64,000 nucleotides of DNA from Desmodesmus armatus (Eukaryota > Chlorophyta > Chlorophyceae > Sphaeropleales > Scenedesmaceae). Made by a program: the position numbers and the translations under genes. Below, one piece after another: positions 19,587-29,697 of this stretch. The DNA is taken from NCBI GenBank assembly GCA_007449985.2, contig VIIQ02000579.1:186001-250000 (forward strand), read 5' to 3'. Numbering within the stretch: position 1 is the stretch's first letter; each line of letters starts with the position of its first letter. The notes under the pieces were generated by a model. That model made no database searches. It saw only the letters and a list, made by a program, of their open reading frames with translations, and was not told the origin of the DNA.

Positions 19587-21547
19587 TCATGTCTGAGACA
19601 TCAACAAGGGGGTCCACTCTGCCAGTGCTGCAGCTGAATGCTCTGCCACCTCAGAATCCTCATGGTTGACATAGCGACGCAGTAGCTGAATCCACACGGG
19701 CTCATCGCAAGCAGCCTGCACAGCAACACAGCATTCAAATCCAGGATTACATGGGCCGTAACGTTCTGCGACAAGTTGAGCTTGCACCACTTGACAGAAC
19801 GGCATGAACAGTTGGCGAAGAAACAACAGAACGCATTGCAACACAGCAACCCCTCACTAGTCTTGAAGCTGACAATACCAAAAGACACATGCCTCACTGA
19901 TGCCGCATGTTTTACAAGAACTCATTCAGCAAGCCGCCAACAACAGCCACTCGACAGCAAGCAAGCTACATCTCCTTGTGAGAAACACACCTGGCAGGTC
20001 AACGCCCAATCCACCGGAAGCCAACTGTGATTTGGCGTCATGGCTTGATGCTTCAGGCAGGTAAGCTGCTGCAGCTGTGTGAGCGGCAAGTACTCAGGAC
20101 TGTTGTCATATAAGCGATCATGCACTGTCAGCTGCCTGATTCCCGTCAGGTGACATACTAGTTGGAAGTCTGATGCATCTCGCACGCTCACGCCTAGCTG
20201 CTGTAGGCTGCTGAGCCCATGCAGCGGCTCCAGCAGATTTGCGCTGCACTGCCACGTCTGCACCTGCAGGGACTGCAGCTCAGGGCAGCAGCTGACAAGG
20301 CGGTTGCCATCAGCTGGGCCGGGCACATGGCCTTCAAAGTGAGCACACGACATGTCCAGCACACGCAGGTGCGGCAGCTGCCTGCCTGGCGGGAAAATGT
20401 GGGCCCAAACATTTGACGGGAATATCCAGCCGATGATGCTGAGGTGTTGCAGCTTGCTGCTGGCTGTCAGGGCTGAGTAGGCTCTTGCTGGGGGCCCACG
20501 CCAAGGTGCTTGTGGGAATGCATTCGAAGGCTTCAAGTCCAGGTGGGTGAGTTGCTGCAGCTCCCCCAGCTGTGAGAGCAATGCTTGGATTCCCGCGGCA
20601 TCTAGACGATCTCCTGAAGTGAAGCTGCCATCCGAGTCACTGCCACGGGACTGACCACTGCTGTCCTCGTCACCATCAAGGAAGCAATCGACGAGCCGCA
20701 GGTGCTGCAGCTTGGTCTTGCCTGCCAGGCCACCAACCTCAAACACCACATCATCACAAGTGTCGATCAGGACGCTTCGCCCTGTTGACGAGACATCCAG
20801 GCGTGTCAGCTGCAGCGTGCCTGCCAGGTCGCTGGCTTCAATGCAGCCGCCATTTTCCCCAAACTCCAGGCGCATGTCCTGCAGACATGTCAGTGCTGTT
20901 AGCTGTGGTATGCCAGGCAACGGGCCACCATCTTCCCGCACATCGAATTCTGTGAGTTCAAGGCCAGTCAGCTGCTGTAGCGGATGCAGCATGTCGCCAG
21001 TTACTACCACAGGGTACTCTCGCCACTGTGCATCACTGTACGTAGATTTGATGCTGAGGTGTTCCAGCTCCGGCAGCAGTAATAATGCTGCCGCCAGCCC
21101 CTCATCCACACCCAGCAGCACACAGTGATTGAGGTGCAGCTGCTTGATGGGCACCCCAGCTGGCACCACACCCTCAATCTCGCCATCTCGCTGCAGCTGT
21201 AGCTTGATGTTTTCAAACTGCAGCCTGCTCAGTTTTGTAAGGTCTGCTGGCAGCTGGCATGCGGTGACCGTGGGTTTGCCATCGTCATCAGTAGAAGCAC
21301 CCCTCAAGATGATGATGCTCACAAACCGGCAATACTTTGGCAGGTAGAGCTGCAAGCTGCGCACTTGGTCCTGGTCCAGGCTTGCTGAAATGCTGCCGAG
21401 TGCCGCCACAGCTGCCTGGTGCAGCCTGCTGTGGGCCCTGGCAGCGCTGCACACGCTGCGGGGGTCATCAGCACAGCTGCGCAGCACTGCTACCAGACAG
21501 GGGTCTGGCAACTCAATCAGGGAAACTTGATGTGTTTGATCGTCCAT
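19587..21547 (-). CDS. F-box-like/leucine-rich-repeat protein (subfamily with PVW last exon)
   Basis: Exon 1 (21547-19991, 519 codons) starts with an F-box-like segment (LPDPCLVAVLRSCADDP, then a Ser-Ala-Ala-Arg-Ala-His stretch). About ten irregular leucine-rich repeats follow, with units such as LEHLSIKSTYS, LTGLELTEFDV and LQHLRLVDCFL. A GTGTGT donor at 19990 and a TGCAG acceptor ending at 19716 bound a phase-0 intron. Exon 2 (19715-19587) encodes 42 residues beginning AACDEPVWIQLLRRYV and looks like one armadillo/HEAT-type helix pair. The same last exon is found in the genes at 53448-55397 and 56401-58956, which supports the splice. An adaptor that presents a substrate to an SCF ligase is plausible but inferred. 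Predicted length is 561 residues; no frame break was seen. Confidence 0.8.
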
Positions 21548-22867
21548 GTTGCAGTGGCGTGAATAGTGCTAAAGGGCAGCAAACGCATGTTCTTGCTGCT
21601 GCTGACGTTCATATGCTGCTGATCGTCATGACGTCAATATGCCTGACTGTCATTGGTATTGGCCACGAATCGCCCAAGTTATCTTTACGAACGCAGATGC
21701 AGATGCAAAAAATATATATTGTCATTTCATGTGAAACATGAAGTGAGCGCTGCTCAATCGGCGCGAAAGTGTATGTCGGGCACTGATCAAGCAGAGATCT
21801 GTGACATCACCGCATTCAAGCTCCCCATTTCAGGAACCAGGTTTGAAACCTTCAAGAAAACATGATCTGGGGTTGTTTGAAGTTGTGTAGCCGCCCTCCT
21901 ATAATTCGCTGTGCAAACCTTGGACACCACAACCATTGATCAATCAGCTCTGAAAGGCACGGCATCATGAAGCTGCCTCAGATTCGTGCTGATGATATGA
22001 GCAGATTTGCCGAGCTGGTTCAGGTGTTTTCTGGCTCTCTCAGTGAGTTGTTCATATGTAGCAGTCAGAATTGTTACACCGTAATTTCTTTGACATAGCC
22101 TCATTGCACAGCACTGCACATCACATACCTCAGTGAGTGTTGCAGTCACAGGAACCGAGTATCCTTTCTTGTTGACCTCATCAACATTCACTGTTAACCA
22201 ACACTCTGATACATGCTCAATGTAGGCTGTCTGACTGACACATCCTCTCGATCACGACACCCTGATACTATGTAGTGTCCACTTCACACTCAGATCATGA
22301 CACTCTGATACTATATATTGTCCACTCACCACAACAGGCTGAACACTGCATTCTCACTGCAGTCTCACACATCTCTACACACGTCAATCCCCAAGTACTG
22401 GACTAACGCTCAGCCTGCGCGACGACTGCGTGGCTACGCCTCCTACCCCCCCCCCCCCCCCCCCCAAGAGCGGGATGAGCACAAGGACAGTACCCGCCTC
22501 AAATCCACCTGACTGCACCACTGCAGAAAAAATGAAGACACCCCCCCCACACACACACACACTTGTGGGCCACCCTGCCACACAAAGACAATTCACCCAA
22601 CGTGCCAAAACCCACAAGCACCTGCCTGCGCAAAGCAATGCGAGAGACAAACCCAAACACGCACAGCCACAGCAGACAATGGTACATAGGGACCCAGAAA
22701 CGATGATGCAGCACGGGACACATCGCAGACCAAGAGATCAGAGCCACCACCCAAGAGAGCATCGCAGAGCCTGAACTGACGCCGAATAAGCAACCAGTAG
22801 AAAAGAGAACTCAGCAGCACTGGAGGCACTCAGCAGCATTTCAGGAAGCTTAGAGGGGTGTGCATGC
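21548..22867. other. Spacer with C-tract and simple repeats
   Basis: Sits between two minus-strand genes. It holds a run of about 20 Cs near 22447-22466, a second C-run and a (AC)n stretch near 22543-22562, and two copies of a motif built around 'ACACTCTGATAC' near 22203 and 22299. The 3' untranslated region of the MYND gene and the promoter of the LRR gene must lie here. No gene supported. Confidence 0.45.
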
Positions 22868-25800
22868 CTAGCATGCTAGACCACCACACCCCCCATCTGA
22901 CTCCTCCAGCTCGAGGGCATGGAGGGGGTGTGATACCAACGCTGCTGCCGCCGCAAGCGCCTTGCACACAGGCTTGTGCTGACGCCAAGCCTGACGCTGG
23001 CAGACCCTGCCGCAGTAGCGGGCAGTGCGGCAGCCAGCACAGATGCAGGTGCGGCCACCCACCAGCTGAGCCTCAGAGGGGCCTGACATGTTGGTGCAGC
23101 CTGAATTGTTGCAGGCATGTGGGATGGCAAAGGTCGCCAGCACCCCAGCTGCTACCAGCAGCTGCTGCTGTATTGCTGCCAGCACTGTGGGATCTGTGCC
23201 GTCGTTGCTGCTGAGTGACAACAGGGTCTCTGACGCCTCACTCAGCTGCTGCTGCAGGTTCTGTGGCAGGTATCCCAGCGCACCCAGCTGCTGCACAGTG
23301 TCTGCTGATGCCAGCCACTGCGCCACAAAAGCCAGGTGAGACTGCAGGTTGTGCAAGATGGAAGCCAGACTGCTGGAGCAGCCTCCGGAAGCTGCGTCCG
23401 TGCTGCTGTGACAGTCTGAGCTGACAATGTCAGGCCCATCACCTGCCCGCACAGCATCCCACTGCTGCACTAGCCATGCACAAGCAAGACAGCAGCGGCC
23501 CAACAGCATTAGCCATGGCAGCGCATCTGCACACTTGCTGCTGGTGTGAGCTAGGCCGGTGCTGGAAGCTGGAACAGCAAGCGCAGCCCTCAACATGCCG
23601 GAAACTGGGAGCCAAACTGCTGAGGTGTACAATGCCGGCATCACACCACCACCACCATCACCACCAGACAGCACTGTGCCGACTGCAGCAGCAGTGCTGC
23701 AGTAGACTTTCAGCAAACTGCAAACCAAGCCAAAGAGCTGCAGAGCATTAGGGCTGAGTGCGCCACCAGCAGCGACAACAGACGCAATCAACGGGCCACC
23801 AGCACCCAAGCCTAACTGCACCTCAAATTGTTGGCCAAACTGACCACCGAAGAGCATACCAAGAGACAAAAGCGTGGTTTGAAGCTGGCTAATGGCACCG
23901 CTGCCTGGGTATGCCGTCACAGCTGACATGCTGAAGCGCACGTACTCCTGCAGCAGCTTGCACCACACAGCAGGCTGCACCGGCAGCTGCAGGACTCCTG
24001 CTGCATCTTGACTCACTCCAAACTGGTGCGCCATGCTACCAGAGGACTTGTGTGCAAGAGCAGCTTCACGCAGTGCCACTTCAAACACTAGCACAATGTG
24101 CTGGCAGGCCTGCAGCACTGCGCTGCCCGTGACAATGCTGCTGTTGGTGCCAGTATCGCTGCTGCCTGTGCCTAGCACCGTCAGAGCAACCGAGGGGCCA
24201 CCATTGGGCAGGCCCCGACCAAAGTTCAGCAGCTTGTCAAGCACACGCATGGCCAACTCAGCAACAGACAAGTTGGAAGTGGCCAACATCGAGTGATATG
24301 CTGCACTTGCCGACTGTGGCATGGCGTCTGGCTGCTCGGCATGCTGCATGTCCTGCAACAGACCCTGCCTATCGTGGTGCTTGGCCAAACGATTGCCCAA
24401 CTCGCATGCCTGCAGTGCTGTTCTGATGCTGGCCAGGGAGCCTGTCAACATGTCCACCGTGCTCGTAGGAATGCAGTTGAACAACCTGTCAAATGGCGCG
24501 CCCAACAGCCACTGCAGGATAGCAGCTGACATTGATAGATGCAGGGTTCCGAGCTGGGGGTAAAGTGCATTGCCTGCCAAACAGTGGGTCGATTGGACCG
24601 ACACAGCTTGATAGTAGTTCAACACAGCAGCGCAACCAGAGTACAGCCAGTACAGTCGGCGTTGGTCTCTGGTAGAGTCTTTGTGTGTGAGCAATACCTG
24701 CGCAAGCCACAGCCCCACCTCCTTGCTGCACCCCAGCTGCTCCAGCACAGTGTTGTGCGCTGCTGGCATGCTGGGAGCCAGCACAGCAGGCACCCCAGGC
24801 TGGCCCCTTGACATGCCTGCGAGGGTTTCTGACCCTGCCTGGTACCTGCGCCTCCCACTCCTGGGCTGCTGCCGCGTGTGGCGGGGTTGTTGGGTGCTGC
24901 TGCCAGCCGTTGCAGGCTCCCTGTCAGTGTCCAGCTGCTGCTGCTGCACATCCTGGCACAGCATGGGTATGAAGGCTGCAAGGCAGGACCACTGAACTGA
25001 TTGCTCAGCCTGCACCACTGCTACAGGTGCTGTGATGACCTCCTGACTGCCGGCTGCCGGGCTGCAACCAGCAGCAACAGTGCTAGTAGCAGCCGTATCA
25101 AGAACATCATTGGAGGTGCTTGTGCTGGGTCGGGCGGTGTTGCTGGCCCCATGATCATGACTGCTGCTGCTCCTGCTAGCACTGCCAGTGTGGAGGTCAG
25201 TTCCAGCATCTGTTGGCTCTGCAGCAGCCTTTGCAGCCGCCAGCCCAACCTCACCAGCTGTATGCAGCAGGGTCTGCATCCATTCCTGCTGGCCATCTTG
25301 CGCCATGGACTTGCTGATATGCTGCAGGGTCATCAGAGCAAGCTGCATGGCTGGCTCAAGGCATTGCTGTCGTGCTGGCTGTGTGCTGGTGTAGGCAGGC
25401 TGTAGCATCTGCGCTGCATGGAGCACAAACAGGACTCCTGAGAGGATGTCATGACTGTCTTCTGAACAGCTGTCTGCCGGTTGGCCACTGCGCAGGGGCC
25501 CGTGCTCCCCTGTCAGGCTTGTCTGCAGGGTTGCGATGCTGCTGCTGAGTAAGCCAGGCAGATGCTGCAGGAGGCTAGACTGCTCAACCTGCTCCCATAG
25601 CTCAGCAGCCAGCTGAACACCGCTGCTGCTTTTATCAGCTGAAGTGGTGATGAGCGCTTGGGCCAGGTGCATAGCTGCCATAGTCAAGGCATGGCCGGGG
25701 AGCACTGGGATGAGGTCGCCACACGTGGCCAGCCACTTGCGCGGCACCTGTACAGACGGCAGGGGATGTACACGGATGTTGCTGTTTTTGCACACTGTGT

Positions 25801-26244
25801 GTTGTGTCATGGTGACAGGTATGCTAAGCTGTACAAGGTGCTGACTGCTTGAAAGCTGATCATACCTCACTGACAGCCAGCGCAGTATGGTTGGCATGCT
25901 TTGATTGTACAGCCAGAAGGAAGTTGCGTGCGCGCACAGCCGTGCCCCTTCTAAAACTCCCGAGCTTCTTAGCAAAGTTCCTAGCGTAGGAAAGTCCTTG
26001 ACTCGAGGCCAGCAAAGAGTGCAACAGACTTTGAACGAGAACACACCTTCTTCCGCAGCAGCTTCTTCCAAGTGGCCTGTGGAGATGCCAGATCTGTGTC
26101 AAGGGCTGCCAGGGTGGTGCTCAACTGGTCCTTCAGCTTCTCAACCATGGGTTGTCCAGGGTTTACAGCAGCATGCACCCTGATCTGGGCCGGCAGGGAT
26201 ATGGCGCTGTCCCAGTGCCGCAGCGCCTGGGAAGTGGTGAGCAT
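22868..26244 (-). CDS. MYND zinc-finger protein, intact copy
   Basis: Exon 1 (26244-26047, 66 codons, ATG start) ends in Trp-Lys-Lys-Leu-Leu-Arg-Lys-Lys. A GTGTGT donor at 26046 and a TACAG acceptor at 25748 bound a phase-0 intron, the same position as in the gene at 3744-7092. Exon 2 (25747-22868) is one open frame of 959 codons. Its body is a long, mostly helical Ala/Leu/Gln/Ser sequence with no catalytic motif. The MYND finger lies near 23118-22950 (CNNSGC, CAGC, YCGRVCQ, RQHKPVC). About 24 residues follow the finger, ending in a Gly/Cys-rich tail absent from the paralogues. A longer open frame starting at 26071 exists but runs through the intron, so I reject that start. Predicted length is about 1,025 residues. 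This is the best reference for the family in this window. Confidence 0.85.
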
Positions 26245-29200
26245 GGTGCAGGATGGGGCAACCTGTGGCAGGTGTACAGGAGATGATCAGTCAAAACCAG
26301 GCGCCACCAGTGGGGTTGTTGTGTGCTCTCTGCTCAGATCTAGGACTCCTGCATGATGCAGCAGTAGATGCAACAGCAGTACCTGCTGCCCCTCCTAGGA
26401 CGGATGCCGTAGCCTCGCTCAAGTGGGCAGTCCCAATAGCTGAAGTCGCACACACCAAAGAGATGCACTATCGTGAGCTGATAGGTCGAACACGTCACAA
26501 CGTGACGCAGAAGCGGTGCGTGCCAAGGGTCTTTTGGTTGATCGAACGCATGCTTTCTGCGCAGAGCGATCAGGAGGTGAGTGCTCATCAAAGATCAAAC
26601 TGTCCTATTTCAAGGCGTAAGGCATGGTGACGGTTGTGGCATGACGGTTCAAACCGGTTTCAAACTGGTGTGAATTTCCCGCCCATTGAGGTCGTGGCCC
26701 ATGATATCAATCTTCAGACGAGTCTTTGTGGCGATGGGCATACTGAATTGGTCACTTCTCCCTGTCCCACACCTGCTTGTCTGTGGTGAAGGAGCACGAA
26801 CACCCAGCTGGGTACGTTTTGCCATGGAGCACTCGGTCAACATCAGCCCAGGCAACTGGCTGGTGGACTGGGTCATGAAGAGAGAAGAACTTGACAATGC
26901 AGAGCAAGGGTTCTATGTAACACACAGCAGCCCCATTTGAGAGTGGCATGCGGCTGGGCTGTGACGCGGTTACACAAGCCTGCTGACCGGCCTCCAGCTG
27001 ACAGCATCGACCAGGCAGGGACCGATCATGCATACCTGCACCACATACACAGATCATGCGCGGCTGCCAAGTGCTATCAGGCACCAACTCAACATGCAGA
27101 CATGTTTTTCTCACGAACAGGGGCCGGCAGCTGCAGGGAAGTGCCACCCCTGATGCTGCTGGCAAGGCTGGTGGTGCAGGTGTCTGAGCCGGGCGCCACC
27201 TTCACAGCCGCGGCACTGGGCTCTGTCTCTGTCAGCAGTGCCACTCTACCACACTTGTTTGCTCCTTCTAGCCCAAGATGGGGACAACGAGAGGGGCCAG
27301 CAGTCCTGCTGGCGCGATAGTGGATGCTGCACCCATGGGCCCTGCAGCAAGTTGAAATGCCAACATGCACGCATGGACGCGTAGCTGACTTGGTGGCTCA
27401 GGTCTGCCTGGTCAGCTGCACCCTCAAATGACACAGGCCTGCCGCTCCTGCAGCCTTCTACATATTCTGCTGCAGACAACCTCAACTGCTGCATCCTGCT
27501 GGCCGCTGCCTTTGGGCTGCAGGTGCCAGGCACAGCCGCACAGCATTACCGCCAAGATGGCGCCGTGTGCAACAGGTGGTAGAACGCGCACGAAAAACCG
27601 TTTCTGCGGCACTGCCGTCGGGCTGGCTTGTCGTTTATGAAAGTGTCTGCTGCAGTATCCAGCTCCTGTCGCCACATCCAGCAGCACCATGATACAGGAC
27701 TCCTCTGAGAGCATTACTTCTAAGCTGCAGCCTAGCAGAGCATGGGGTGGTTGTGCTGTTGGTCACCCTGCATGGTGTCAGCGCCTGGTTGAAAAAACAT
27801 CCTCTTTGTGCTGTGCATCAACAACTGCGGCCTTTCAGCATACGTGTGTACCTGCGTATGGCAGTGGCATCCAGTTGGTACAGCAGTAGTTCCACGGCAT
27901 CTGGTGAGAGCTCCACACCAGGGTGCACCTCAGTCAGGCAGGGGCTGCTGCTGCTGTTGGCGGATGGTCCAGCTGCACAGCATGCATGCAGGCGGGTGGG
28001 CGCGCCGGTCCTGCATGGGTGCTGCATGGTGCTGTGCTGGCCCTGGCTGCTGCACAGACCCTGTTGCTGCTACTACCTGCCTGACTGCTGCCTTCTCAGC
28101 TCGCTTGCGCAGTGTCCTGTGTGTGCTGTGCTTTACGCGGTGCTGGAGGCTGTGCTGCAGGAAGCAGGCAGCAGTCCAAGAAGAATGCTGCAGGAAGCTG
28201 CCATGCCACCCTTTGCTGCCAGGCACGTGCCTGTGCACAGGCCCGTAGCTGCCCGCAGGGCCCACAGTGTGCCCACACCCGGCGGTGCTGCCAGCTGCAG
28301 CAGCAAGGGCCCTGGCCTCAAACATGACAAGCAGGGGGACACAGCTCCGAGAGTCTGGGCGCGGCATGCCGTAGCTGTTGCCTAGCCTGCTGCCTGCCCT
28401 GCCTGCTGGGGGTTGGGCGCGGCTGCAGGCTGCAGCTAGCTATAGCAACCTCCCTGCCGGCTGCATGGTGGCGTGCCACAGCAACTACCATGTCCTGAAG
28501 CATGCTCTGCACACCAGTCTGGACAAGCTGCAGGGCATTCGACGGCTTAGGGGTCAGCGCATGCCCATCAGCAAGACTGTCCTGCAGGTCTGCATTGCTG
28601 CTAGAGGTGACAGTGCTGGGGGTTTCAAGAACCGCCTGCCCAACCAAGGACACCTGGCCAGCTGTAAGGTGGACGTTTGTTACCTCACAGTAATGCTGGG
28701 TGACGCAGTGATGCTGCAGGTACCGCTGTGGACCTCCTGTGTATTGGCACTTTCTGATGGAAGAAATGCTTGTTGGTGAGTGGTTCAGGACGCGGCTGAC
28801 AGCAGGAAAATATCTTTGAATAGCTTCAAACACCTGGTCCAATACGTGTGTGTACATACAGGCTGTGTGGCCGCCACAGTACGGTACTCGTGTAGACCAG
28901 TGTGGCAGAAATGCTGGCGGTCTTTGAGCTGAGCGTGCTGAAGGTCACAGTCATGTGCATGCAGTGCCAGCACATGCCGCATGAGCGGCTGCGGTTGTGC
29001 CTCTGCGCCATTTAGTGCTGCTGTGCGGCCTCCTGCGCATGTCTCTGTGCACGTTCTCTGCGCATGCCTTTGTGCATGTTGTTTGCGACTGCCCCTGCAC
29101 ATTCTCCTGCGCTTGTTCCTGCAGGAACACTATGATGACAGCAACGCCGTTACTATAGTATAGCAGCTGCCCATTCTTCCATGTGTACTTCTTGCATGAT

Positions 29201-29697
29201 GCAAGTGAGCAAGCAGCATTGGCAGGTGTGATGCTCTGACAAGAGGCACGTGAAAGCACTGGCTGCCTGCTGGCGTCACCCTGAAGTAGCCTTCACTTGA
29301 GTGACACAAGAGTGGCTGTGTCTGTCACACTTCCTGCAATCGGCCTCGATACCGCTACTTACAAGGTGTGCCACATCATTTGTATCGACATCGCCACCAA
29401 ACAGTTGATGCAACTTGGCTTTGCAAATAAATACTGTTCACTCCACACCAACTCGAAAACCAGCGGCAAAGGGCTGTCCAGTGCACTGAGGTGACGATGC
29501 CGGCTACGGAAGACACAATTCTGCAGCAAACATGTTACCTTGGCTCTAAGGCAACGCCTTCAGCGCGGTAGCGGCCGCAACATCGGCCCAACGGTACCGG
29601 TGTTTGAACGGGTGGAACAGGGCCCCGCTTGCTGCTGGCCGTGGCTATCGTTACTTGCAGTGTCTCTGTCTTTGAGCCCTATCCACGTTGACATGCA
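26245..29697. other. Largely unresolved region, possible intron-rich minus-strand gene
   Basis: Overlapping open frames occur on both strands (for example 27747-28385 plus, 28318-28857 minus, 27930-28367 minus). Several minus-strand pieces read like protein, but I could not chain them in phase. The best single exon candidate is 27852-27928, listed separately. The region is long enough for a small gene. The plus-strand kinase may also have 5' exons at its right edge. Confidence 0.35.
27852..27928 (-). CDS. Candidate internal exon of an unknown minus-strand gene
   Basis: Bounded by an AG at 27929-27930 and a GTACAC donor at 27851, it codes for VHPGVELSPDAVELLLYQL plus a few residues, an amphipathic helix-like stretch. 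The flanking exons could not be joined in phase with confidence, so gene extent and product are unknown. It could still be a chance open frame. Confidence 0.3.

Noticed and set aside
26048..26071. Start of the third MYND gene at 26071
   Set aside because: That reading runs through an intron. The exon 1 at 26244-26047 with a donor at 26046 matches the paralogue's exon 1 ending and phase.
27747..28385. A 212-residue plus-strand protein
   Set aside because: Cys-rich chance-like composition, no domain, and a better exon candidate on the opposite strand in the same place.
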